Source: Microbacterium sufflavum (GTDB lineage Bacteria > Actinomycetota > Actinomycetes > Actinomycetales > Microbacteriaceae). Taken from it: a stretch of 64,000 nucleotides of DNA. Position 1 is the first letter of the stretch. Each line of letters starts with the position of its first letter. The stretch lies in contig NZ_JAHWXK010000001.1 of NCBI RefSeq assembly GCF_023091155.1, forward strand, positions 1,178,001 to 1,242,000. The letters run 5' to 3'. The translations under genes were made by a program, and so were the position numbers. The notes under the pieces are model-generated. The model ran no database searches and had not been told where the DNA came from. It saw nothing but the letters and a program-made list of their open reading frames with translations. Below are positions 24,357 through 30,994 of the stretch, one piece after another.

Positions 24357-24423
24357 TGTGATCACACCTACCAGGAGCGCGGCAAGAGTCCGGTGATACA
24401 TGAGGGCGGGCTTTCCACAGCCG

Positions 24424-24461
24424 GATCGTGGATGGTATCGTTATTGATACCATCCACGATC
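24424..24461. promoter_or_regulatory. 16-bp perfect inverted repeat, hicAB operator
   Basis: Two 16-bp arms (24424-24439 and 24446-24461) are exact reverse complements around a 6-nt spacer, ending directly at the hicA ATG. A possible -10 (TATCGT, 24436-24441) lies inside. Such a long palindrome at a toxin-antitoxin start is the expected site for the HicB or HicAB repressor. Confidence 0.75.
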
Positions 24462-24728
24462 ATGGGATCTGTGGAAGGCCTCGTTGCACGCATGCGGGCG
24501 CAACCGAAAGGCGTGCGATTCGCCGACCTCGTGAAGGTTTGCGATCATCACTTCGGAGAGCCGCGGCAGCGCGGCACCTCCCACCGCGTGTATCGAATGC
24601 CTCGGGCAGGAGACCCGCGGGTGAACATCCAGAGCGATCACGGAACGGCGAAGGCCTACCAGGTCCGGCAGGTCCTGGCGGCGATCGACAGACTGAAGGG
24701 AGCGGGACATGTCGACAGTGAAGCCTGA
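24462..24728 (+). CDS. hicA: HicA-like toxin
   Basis: This 88-aa protein fits the HicA (YcfA-like) dsRBD-fold mRNA interferases. The catalytic His is in RQRGTSHRVYRMP (His41), followed by NIQSDHGTAKAYQVRQVLAAI, as in HicA relatives. It is longer than the classical 60-aa HicA and has an N-terminal extension typical of many actinobacterial forms. The ATG at 24462 abuts the palindrome; there is no clear Shine-Dalgarno. The gene overlaps hicB by 20 nt. It is divergent from the sigma factor gene with 105 bp between starts. Confidence 0.8.
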   Translation: MGSVEGLVARMRAQPKGVRFADLVKVCDHHFGEPRQRGTSHRVYRMPRAGDPRVNIQSDHGTAKAYQVRQVLAAIDRLKGAGHVDSEA

Positions 24729-25044
24729 CCACTACGCATACCGCGTTCGATGGTCCCCGGAGGACGCCGCGTATGTCGGCACGGTTGCCGAGTTGCCTTC
24801 GCTGTCCTGGGTGTCGGAGGACCAGGGCGACGCGTTCCGGGGTATCCGACAGCTCGTCGCCGATGTGCTCGACGACATGACGGCGAACGGGGAGGAGCCG
24901 CCCGTGGCCATCTCCGACCGCTCCTACTCCGGCAAGTTCCTGGTTCGGCTCACACCGGAGGCGCACCGTCGGCTGGCGATCGACGCGGCGGAGCAGCACG
25001 TGTCGCTCAACCGCTTGGCCGTCAGTCGACTGATCGGCGCCTGA
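24709..25044 (+). CDS. hicB: HicB-like antitoxin
   Basis: This 111-aa protein has the HicB layout: an N-terminal partial RNase H-like domain (YAYRVRWSPEDAAYVGTVAELPSL, then GDAFRGIRQLVADVLDDM) that masks HicA, and a C-terminal ribbon-helix-helix-type DNA-binding end (KFLVRLTPEAHRRLAIDAAE, HVSLNRLAVSRL). The order toxin-antitoxin with a 20-nt overlap is standard for hicAB. It probably represses the module through the inverted repeat at 24424-24461. The MFS gene converges 18 bp downstream. Confidence 0.82.
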   Translation: MSTVKPDHYAYRVRWSPEDAAYVGTVAELPSLSWVSEDQGDAFRGIRQLVADVLDDMTANGEEPPVAISDRSYSGKFLVRLTPEAHRRLAIDAAEQHVSLNRLAVSRLIGA

Positions 25045-25062
25045 CTCCCGCCCGCCCTCGCG

Positions 25063-26361
25063 CTACTCGGCCGCGAAGGTGGCCGCGTGCTCGGCCCACC
25101 GCGCCTCGACCGGGAGGGCACGCAGCGCGCGATTGCCGAGCGCGAGCGCGGCCGCGACCAGGCACAGGCCGGCGCACACGAGGATCGTGCCCTCGCGGCC
25201 GAGCCAGGAGAGCCCGAACCCGGCGATCAGCGGGGCCAGGGGCATCGCCCCCATCGCGAGCACCCCGATGGCACTGTTCGCGCGGCCGAGCAGCCGCGAG
25301 GGTGTCGCGACCATGAAGTAGCCGAGGAGGGCGGCGTTCAGCGCGGGGAGCAGCAGGACCGACACGCCGAGCACCACCGCGATCGCCCAGGGCTCGCGCA
25401 CCGTGGTGAGCGCGACCGCGCCGAGCGCGACCACGGCGAGGCCGCCCACCGTGAGGATGCCCGCGGGGACGCGCGGCACGAGCAGCGGCGCCAGCACGGC
25501 CCCGACCAACATGACCGCGCCGATCACCGCGCTCAGGGTGCCGATCCGCAGTTCGGAGTGTCCCGCCTGCTGCAGCGCGTACACGACGGTCGTGATGGCC
25601 GCGTTGAACCCGAGGTTCACGATGGTGAGGATGATCATCACGCCACCGAGGTCGCGGCGGGAGAGCAGCCAGGTGAAGCCTTCCCGCAGCTCGCGCCCCG
25701 CGTGGGGACGCAGGGCCGGCTCGTCCGCCGGCGCGTCGTCCTCGGCTCCGGTGTCGGCGATCCCCGCCCGTCGCGTCTGCCGGCGCAGCATCCAGGCGGT
25801 CACCGCGGCGACGGCGTGGCACAGCGTCATGACCGCACCGACCACCCAGCCGCCGAGGCCGAGGAGCAGTCCGCCCAGCGGGCCGCCGGCGAGCTGGAGC
25901 GCCGCGTCCCTGCCCTGGTTCGCGGCCTGGGCGCGGCCCATCGCCTCGTCGGGCACGATTTCCTTGAGCGCGCTCTCGCCGGCCACGTCGAACAGGCCGC
26001 TGCGGGCGGCGAGCAGCACGTCGATCACGAGCAGTGACGTGAAGGTGAGGGCGTCGCCGATCGCGAGCAGAGTGAAGGCGCCCGCGAGGACGATGCCCAG
26101 CAGGGAGCCGAGCAGCATGAGGACGATGCGCCGGTGGCGGTCGGCGAGCACGCCCCCGGCGAGCGTGAGCAGCACGCGGGCGACGAGTCCGGCGGCGCCG
26201 ATGATGCCCGCCTGCGCGGGGTCGTTCGTGATGAGGAGCGCCAGGAGCGGGACGGCGAAGCCGAACAGGGAGGCGGCGAGCCCCTTGCTGGTGTCGCTCA
26301 CGAGCCAGGTGAGGTAGCGGGTGTTGCGCCACAGGCGGTGGGGGGTGGTGGCGGTGGTCAT
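25063..26361 (-). CDS. MFS transporter (probable drug/metabolite exporter)
   Basis: This 432-aa protein has about 12 hydrophobic segments with a central cytosolic loop (RRQTRRAGIADTGAEDDAPAD). The motif GVLADRHRRIVLM after the second helix is the MFS motif A variant, and the N-terminal half resembles the DHA3 drug-efflux group (ALKEIVPDEAMGRAQAANQG). The ATG at 26361 is supported by TATGGT placed 6 nt upstream. It is divergent from an ArsR-like regulator over 72 bp carrying TGCGCAA repeats, so it is probably repressed by that protein. Substrate unknown. Confidence 0.85.
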   Translation of the reverse strand: MTTATTPHRLWRNTRYLTWLVSDTSKGLAASLFGFAVPLLALLITNDPAQAGIIGAAGLVARVLLTLAGGVLADRHRRIVLMLLGSLLGIVLAGAFTLLAIGDALTFTSLLVIDVLLAARSGLFDVAGESALKEIVPDEAMGRAQAANQGRDAALQLAGGPLGGLLLGLGGWVVGAVMTLCHAVAAVTAWMLRRQTRRAGIADTGAEDDAPADEPALRPHAGRELREGFTWLLSRRDLGGVMIILTIVNLGFNAAITTVVYALQQAGHSELRIGTLSAVIGAVMLVGAVLAPLLVPRVPAGILTVGGLAVVALGAVALTTVREPWAIAVVLGVSVLLLPALNAALLGYFMVATPSRLLGRANSAIGVLAMGAMPLAPLIAGFGLSWLGREGTILVCAGLCLVAAALALGNRALRALPVEARWAEHAATFAAE

Positions 26362-26367
26362 GGCTCG

Positions 26368-26373
26368 ACCATA
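26368..26373 (-). promoter_or_regulatory. -10 box for the MFS gene
   Basis: TATGGT on the minus strand ends 6 nt before the ATG at 26361; this predicts a leaderless transcript. Confidence 0.55.
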
Positions 26374-26374
26374 G

Positions 26375-26397
26375 ATGCGCAACATAAATTGCGCAAC
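26375..26397. promoter_or_regulatory. Candidate ArsR-type operator (two TGCGCAAC repeats)
   Basis: TGCGCAAC occurs at 26376-26383 and 26390-26397, a 14-bp period, and the second copy lies in the palindrome TTGCGCAA. It sits between the two divergent -10 boxes of the MFS and regulator genes. Confidence 0.5.
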
Positions 26398-26421
26398 TAG
26401 AGGTGTGCAATTGTCCGCCGG

Positions 26422-26427
26422 TAGGAT
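26422..26427 (+). promoter_or_regulatory. -10 box for the ArsR-like regulator
   Basis: TAGGAT ends 6 nt before the ATG at 26434; leaderless start predicted. Confidence 0.55.
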
Positions 26428-26433
26428 CGGGGT

Positions 26434-27024
26434 ATGGCCGACGACGCGGGGACGAGCGCGGGCGACGACGCCGTCTTCATGACCTCGGCGATGCTGAAGG
26501 CCTACTCGCATCCGCTGCGCCGCCGGATCCTGCGCCTCATCGCGCGCCGCGAGCACCTGCGGGCCGCCGACATCGCCGCCGAGCTCGGCGTTCCCGCGAA
26601 CAGCGCGAGCTTCCACCTCCGGGTGCTCGCCGACGCCGGACTCATCGAGGAGGCCCCCGACCGCGCGCGCGACCGCCGCGACCGGGTCTGGACCGGACGC
26701 AAGCGCGCCCTCAACCTCGGCGACCCGCAGAACCCGGTGGCCGATGAGGCGCTCGGCGGCGCGGTGGTCGCCGCCCTGGCGGAGGAGCACGGCGAGCTGG
26801 TGCGCCGCGTGCTCGCCTGGAGCCCCGACTACGTCGCCGGCCGCACGACCGAGGTGCACGCGTCGTTCGTGCAGCGCACGATCCGCCTGACCGAGGCCGA
26901 GTTCGAAGACGTGATGCGCCAGGTCAACGACGTGCTGTCGGCGGCCGACGACGCGCACGACGCCACAGACCCCGACGGTCGTTACTGGCAGCTGGACATC
27001 GTCGTCGCCGACGACACCATCTGA
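26434..27024 (+). CDS. ArsR-like winged-helix regulator
   Basis: This 196-aa protein has an N-terminal winged helix (LKAYSHPLRRRILRLIARR, then LRAADIAAELGVPANSASFHL, residues about 22-70) of the HTH_20/ArsR type. It has no cysteine metal site, so it is a non-metal-sensing regulator. The C-terminal half is helical (LVRRVLAWSPDYVAGRTTEV). Divergence from the MFS exporter over a 72-bp region with repeated TGCGCAAC suggests that it controls exporter and itself. Its stop codon starts a 17-bp tandem repeat array (27022-27089). Confidence 0.83.
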   Translation: MADDAGTSAGDDAVFMTSAMLKAYSHPLRRRILRLIARREHLRAADIAAELGVPANSASFHLRVLADAGLIEEAPDRARDRRDRVWTGRKRALNLGDPQNPVADEALGGAVVAALAEEHGELVRRVLAWSPDYVAGRTTEVHASFVQRTIRLTEAEFEDVMRQVNDVLSAADDAHDATDPDGRYWQLDIVVADDTI

Positions 27025-27089
27025 CTCACCCGTCGCCCTGACTCACTCGTCGCCCTGGCTCACCCGTCGCCGTGACTCACGCGTCGCCG
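27022..27089. repeat. Four 17-bp tandem repeats at convergent stop codons
   Basis: Four head-to-tail 17-bp units (27022, 27039, 27056, 27073) read T-G-A/G-CTCAC-n-CGTCGCC-C/G. Units differ by 1-3 bases. The array begins with the ArsR-like stop and its last unit overlaps the end of the FUSC-type gene. Confidence 0.85.
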
Positions 27090-28210
27090 TCCGGGCGCTC
27101 GCCGCTGAGGATCAGGATCCGCCGCAGGTGCATCGCCGTCAGCACGCCGGGACCCATCGTGCTGCGCGCGTCGAACGTGCGGTCGTCCACACGCTCCAGC
27201 AGCAGGCGGGTCGCCCGCGCGGCCTCACCCCGCCGGCGGTGCGCCTCGCTCGAGCCGGGATCGGGTTCGGCGATCACGTCGGCCACCGCGTGACAGGCCG
27301 CCGACAGGGGCTCGGGCAGCGCGGGGTCGAGCGGGATGGCGGCGGGCCGGTCCCAGATGGTGTCGGCGGTCGCATCGGCGATGTCGCGGATCAGATGGGC
27401 GATGCGGTCGAGCGTCGAGAGGTCCTCGTGGATGTGCGCTGTCCCCACGTGCCGGCGTCGCGCGCGTGGGTTGTACCGCACGCTCTCGTCGGCCTCGGCC
27501 AGCGCCGCCCGCAGATCGGCGGTGGTCTCGGCGAGGGACGCCGCGTCCTCCGCCCACTGTGCGGTCTCCGGCGGCCACGACTCCGACACCGCGTACCCGA
27601 TGTCGTGCAGGTGCTCGCCCAGCTGCGTGCGGAAGGACTCCACTCTCGACGCAGCCGCCGCGGCGAGCGGTGCGGGCGCGATCAGCAGGTTCACCAGGAG
27701 CCCGATCACCACGCCGACGGCCATCTGCGCCAGGTACCCCACCGAGTAGTCGTCGGCGTTCTGTCCCCCGATGATCAGCACGAACAGCGCGGCCATCGGC
27801 ACGTACTCGCGCCCGGCGCCGAACCATCCCGTGCCCGACAGCAGCACGCCCAGACCCACCACGAGCGGGATGGTCCACCACGTCGGACCGACGGTGAGCA
27901 CGATCAGGGCGGCCAGGCCGATGCCCGCGGCGAGCCCGAACAGCGTCTGCAGGCTCGAGCGCATCGAGCCCATCAGCGTCGGGTACATGCTCACCAGAGC
28001 ACCGAGCGGCGCGTAGTACGGATACTCGTCGGTGACGCCCGGCATGTGCGGCGCGACGGCCCACGCGAGCCCGACCGCGAGCGCCGTCTTCGCCACGAGC
28101 AGCAGCCGCGGCGGTCGCACGGCGTCGCGCAGGGTGCGCGAGAGGTACGACCGGCGTTCGCGCAGGCGCAGGCGCGGGTGGTCGCGGAGGCGGCGTTCCT
28201 CGGGCGTCAC
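27077..28210 (-). CDS. FUSC / aromatic acid exporter family membrane protein
   Basis: This 377-aa protein has an N-terminal cytosolic segment rich in Arg, then about six hydrophobic segments (ALAVGLAWAVAPHMPG, YYAPLGALVSMYPTLMGSM, FGLAAGIGLAALIVLTVG, GVVIGLLVNLLIAP), followed by a long soluble helical C-terminal half (about residues 185-377). This layout fits FUSC/ArAE proteins, half-size relatives of fusaric acid and aromatic acid exporters. The GTG at 28210 has GAGAGGA 7 nt upstream. It is monocistronic; substrate unknown. Confidence 0.78.
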   Translation of the reverse strand: MTPEERRLRDHPRLRLRERRSYLSRTLRDAVRPPRLLLVAKTALAVGLAWAVAPHMPGVTDEYPYYAPLGALVSMYPTLMGSMRSSLQTLFGLAAGIGLAALIVLTVGPTWWTIPLVVGLGVLLSGTGWFGAGREYVPMAALFVLIIGGQNADDYSVGYLAQMAVGVVIGLLVNLLIAPAPLAAAAASRVESFRTQLGEHLHDIGYAVSESWPPETAQWAEDAASLAETTADLRAALAEADESVRYNPRARRRHVGTAHIHEDLSTLDRIAHLIRDIADATADTIWDRPAAIPLDPALPEPLSAACHAVADVIAEPDPGSSEAHRRRGEAARATRLLLERVDDRTFDARSTMGPGVLTAMHLRRILILSGERPDGDA

Positions 28211-28322
28211 GGCATCCTCTCTCCTCGGACGGGCGGGTTCTGCTCCTGGACGTTACGCGCGAACGGACGGCGGAGGAGTGGGGTTGCCTCCGCTGCGGTC
28301 TGCGGGTAGTGCCCGGACGCAC

Positions 28323-28362
28323 GGATGCCGCGGCCCGCACCGAGCGCGCGGCCGCGGCATCC
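28323..28362 (-). terminator. Terminator of the GntR/ABC operon
   Basis: A 13-bp perfect GC-rich stem with a 14-nt loop lies 19 bp beyond the stop of the membrane subunit gene. No T run follows. Confidence 0.75.
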
Positions 28363-28381
28363 CTCGTGCCGGGTGGTCCGA

Positions 28382-29065
28382 TCAGGGGATGGTCCGCCGG
28401 AAGGCGAGGAACGAGACGCCGGTCAGGACGGCGGTGATCACCAGGCCCCACACGGCCAGGCCGAGGGCGCCGAGGTCCATGATCGTCGCGCCGACGTGGT
28501 TCCACAGGTCGAGCCGTGTCGCGAGGAACACCAGCCCCACCAGGATGAGCCCCAGGCCGATGCTCACGATCAGCAGCACCAGCTGACCCCAGCTCTTGTA
28601 GATCGTCGCGCCGGTGAAGCCGACCACGAAGAAGAACAGGGCGAGCGTGAAGAACACCACGAAGGCGCCCAGGGGTCCCGCGTCCCACAGCCACGGCAGG
28701 TAGAACAGGTAGCCGTTGACCCCCCAGCCGTCGGTGAGCATCTCGATGCCGCCGCCGATCAGGAAGAGCACGCCCATGATCGCGCTGCCGAGGGTGGCCG
28801 TCAGCATCGTGCCGAAGAAGAACTCCCGGCGCGTGATGCTCATCGCCTGCGAGAACGGGAACGTGAGGGTCATCGCCGACATGCCCACCGCGAAGAAGTA
28901 CCAGAGCGGCGCCTGGCCGCCCCCGCCGTACTTGGGGGTGTCGACGGGGATCATCGCGTAGATCAGGATCGAGATGATCGTGGCCGCGCCGAGGATCATG
29001 AGCGGGTACCAGATGAAGGTGCCCTTGTTGATCAGCTGCAGGCGGATGACGTTGAACGTGCGCAT
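28382..29065 (-). CDS. ABC-2 type membrane subunit
   Basis: This 227-aa protein has six hydrophobic segments and begins MRTFNVIRLQLINKGTFIWYP; it fits small ABC-2 membrane subunits paired with YtrA-type regulators. The loop MSITRREFFFGTMLTATLG between helices 2 and 3 is the usual coupling region with the ATPase. The ATG overlaps the upstream ATPase stop (ATGA). It forms an exporter with that ATPase. In other bacteria such operons respond to cell-wall antibiotics; a substrate is not evident. Confidence 0.82.
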   Translation of the reverse strand: MRTFNVIRLQLINKGTFIWYPLMILGAATIISILIYAMIPVDTPKYGGGGQAPLWYFFAVGMSAMTLTFPFSQAMSITRREFFFGTMLTATLGSAIMGVLFLIGGGIEMLTDGWGVNGYLFYLPWLWDAGPLGAFVVFFTLALFFFVVGFTGATIYKSWGQLVLLIVSIGLGLILVGLVFLATRLDLWNHVGATIMDLGALGLAVWGLVITAVLTGVSFLAFRRTIP

Positions 29066-29979
29066 CAGCGGACCTCCTCCTTCACCGCACCGGCTCGGTC
29101 GGCGGCGGCGTCGTTCTTCTGGGTGAGCCGGACGACGAGCTGCTGCAGCGACACCGGCGTGAGGTCGAGGCCCGCGGCGACGACCGCGGAGCGCTCCTCG
29201 GGCGAGAGCCGGCCCATGACGGTGACCGAGGCCACCCGGCCGAGCTCGTCGCGGTGCAGGATCTCGCGGCCCTCCGCCCAGGCGTCGACCTTCGCGGCCT
29301 CGCCCACCACGGTCACCGCGCGGTCACGCACGGCATCGGTGTCCTCGTTCAGCAGGATCCGTCCGTTGTCGATCACGATGACCTTCTCGATGAGGTTCGA
29401 CACCTCGTCGATCAGGTGCGAGGACAGGATGATGGTGCGCGGGTGCTCGGAGTAGTCCTCCACCAGGCGGTCGTAGAAGATCTGCCGGGCGACCGCGTCG
29501 AGCCCGAGGTACGGCTCGTCGAAGAAGGTGATCTCGGCGCGCGAGGCGAGTCCGATGATCACGCCGACCGCCGAGAGCTGTCCACGCGACAGCTTCTTGA
29601 TGGTCTGCTTCATCGGCAGCTGGAACTCCGCGATCAGCTCGTCGGCGAACGCCTGGTCCCAGTTCGGGAAGAACAGGCTCGCGGCCTTGAACGCGTGCTT
29701 CGGGTAGGCGTCGTCCGGGTATTTCTGGCTCTCGCGCACGAAGCAGATGCGGCCGAGCACGTGCGCGTTCTCGTAGGGGTGCTCGCCGAACACCTTCACG
29801 GTGCCGGACGACTCGAAGTTCTGGGCCGTGAGGATCGACATGAGGGTCGTCTTCCCGGCACCGTTGCGGCCGAGGAGCCCGTAGATCGAGCCCCCTTCGA
29901 GGGCGAGCGAGACGTTGTCGAGCGCCCTCTTCTCCTTGTAGCGCTTGGTGAGGTTCTGCACCTCGATGACGGCGGTCAT
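29065..29979 (-). CDS. ABC transporter ATP-binding protein (YtrB-like)
   Basis: This 304-aa ATPase has Walker A GRNGAGKTT, Walker B EITFFDEPYLGLD and the H-loop region ILSSHLIDEVSNL. The signature motif is unusual, reading KLSRGQLSAVGVI where LSGGQ is expected. The C-terminal region of about 80 residues is extended (RAVTVVGEAAKVDAW, then VTVMGRLSPEERSAV). Start and stop overlap its neighbours by 4 nt on both sides, so regulator, ATPase and membrane subunit form one coupled unit. Confidence 0.85.
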   Translation of the reverse strand: MTAVIEVQNLTKRYKEKRALDNVSLALEGGSIYGLLGRNGAGKTTLMSILTAQNFESSGTVKVFGEHPYENAHVLGRICFVRESQKYPDDAYPKHAFKAASLFFPNWDQAFADELIAEFQLPMKQTIKKLSRGQLSAVGVIIGLASRAEITFFDEPYLGLDAVARQIFYDRLVEDYSEHPRTIILSSHLIDEVSNLIEKVIVIDNGRILLNEDTDAVRDRAVTVVGEAAKVDAWAEGREILHRDELGRVASVTVMGRLSPEERSAVVAAGLDLTPVSLQQLVVRLTQKNDAAADRAGAVKEEVR

Positions 29980-30365
29980 GCGGGGTTCTTCCCTTCTGGG
30001 GTGGGGGTGTGTGCGGCGCGCTGCCGGAGCAGGTCCGCGAGGTCTTCCGCGCCGAGGCCCAGCGTGCGGGCTTCCGCGAGGAGCGGGTCGATGTAGCGGT
30101 CGGCGAAGGCCGCGCGGCGCTCGCCGAGGAGCAGGTCCCTGGCGCCTTCCGAGACGAACATGCCGATGCCTCGGCGCTTGTGGAGCACTCCCTTTTCGGT
30201 GAGCATCGCGACTCCCTTCGCCGCCGTGGCGGGGTTGATGCGGTAGAACGCGGCGAGCTCGTTCGTGGAAGGAGCCTGCGCCTCCTCGGCGAGTGAGCCG
30301 TCGAGGATCGAGTCCTCGATCTGCTCGGCGATCTGGAGGAAGAGCGGCTTGCCTTCTTCGATCAC
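29976..30365 (-). CDS. GntR family regulator (YtrA subfamily)
   Basis: This 129-aa regulator has an N-terminal winged helix (PLFLQIAEQIEDSILDG, STNELAAFYRINPATAAKG, LHKRRGIGMFV) and only a short dimerisation tail, the hallmark of the YtrA subfamily. The GTG at 30365 has GGAGGA 5 nt upstream. It is first in the operon with an ABC ATPase and membrane subunit and probably represses it through the palindrome at 30387-30410. Effector unknown; antibiotics or envelope stress are common for this subfamily. Confidence 0.87.
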   Translation of the reverse strand: MIEEGKPLFLQIAEQIEDSILDGSLAEEAQAPSTNELAAFYRINPATAAKGVAMLTEKGVLHKRRGIGMFVSEGARDLLLGERRAAFADRYIDPLLAEARTLGLGAEDLADLLRQRAAHTPTPEGKNPA

Positions 30366-30384
30366 GAGTCCTCCGCTGGGTTGG

Positions 30385-30420
30385 TGGGTTACTTACTCGA
30401 CTAAGTAACCATGTAACCCA
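30385..30420. promoter_or_regulatory. GntR operator, nested palindromes
   Basis: An inner pair GGTTACTTA / TAAGTAACC (30387-30410, 6-nt spacer) is a perfect 9-bp inverted repeat; an outer pair TGGGTTAC / GTAACCCA spans 30385-30420. It lies just upstream of the YtrA-type gene, where RNA polymerase would bind. Confidence 0.65.
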
Positions 30421-30450
30421 CGCGCGTGTCAACCCTCGGGATCGCGACGA

Positions 30451-30990
30451 TCAGCTCCGGTCGTGCCGCGACTCGTGCCACTCCTCCACGATCTGCCGCA
30501 TGCGCGCGGACAGGAACCGGAAGAATGCGGCCAGCTCGACCGCCCGCGTCTGCGCGTCGGGATCGTCGCCGTGCGCGCCCGCGATGTCGTCGATGTACTC
30601 CGCGAGCCGCGCGTACACGGGAAGGTTGCCCACGATCGAGCGGTAGAAGGGATCGTGCACGAACGCGTACCGGTCACGGCGCTCACCCGGCCGCGGGCGC
30701 CGCTGGATGAAGTGCAGCTGCTGCAGGTAGCGCACCGCCCCCGACACCGCCGCGGGGGAGACGCCGAGCCGCTCGGCCAGCTCGGCCGCGGTGTACCCGC
30801 CCTCGGGCGCCGCGACCAGGGCCATCATCACGCGCGCCGGCATCCGCGGCATCCCCGCCGCCGTGAGCATCGCCGCCGCCTGCTCCGCCGGTTCCACGCC
30901 CCGGTGCTCGCGCTGCTGCTCGGCATCGCCCGCCGTCGCGTCCGACCCGTCGTCGGCGTTCGCGGCCTCCCCGCCCGGTGCCCGCGTCAT
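30451..30990 (-). CDS. GbsR/MarR-like transcriptional regulator
   Basis: This 179-aa protein has an acidic, low-complexity N-terminus (about 30 residues) and then a winged helix: MPRMPARVMMALVAAPEGG, YTAAELAERLGVSPAAVSGAV, FIQRRPRPGERRDRYAF. The C-terminal helices (AFFRFLSARMRQIVEEW) would dimerise. This fits the GbsR/MarR group often found next to ABC exporters. It lies 4 bp after the stop of the exporter permease on the same strand, so it is the third gene of the ATPase-permease-regulator operon and may control it. Confidence 0.82.
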   Translation of the reverse strand: MTRAPGGEAANADDGSDATAGDAEQQREHRGVEPAEQAAAMLTAAGMPRMPARVMMALVAAPEGGYTAAELAERLGVSPAAVSGAVRYLQQLHFIQRRPRPGERRDRYAFVHDPFYRSIVGNLPVYARLAEYIDDIAGAHGDDPDAQTRAVELAAFFRFLSARMRQIVEEWHESRHDRS

Positions 30991-30994
30991 CGCA

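Noticed and set aside
24357..24366. TGTGATCACA palindrome upstream of the sigma factor ATG as a CRP-type site
   Set aside because: The CRP consensus needs a 6-bp spacer between TGTGA and TCACA, which is missing; the position overlaps the ribosome-binding region.
27022..27089. Possible CRISPR-like array
   Set aside because: Four units are directly adjacent with no spacers; this is a simple tandem repeat and there are no cas genes.
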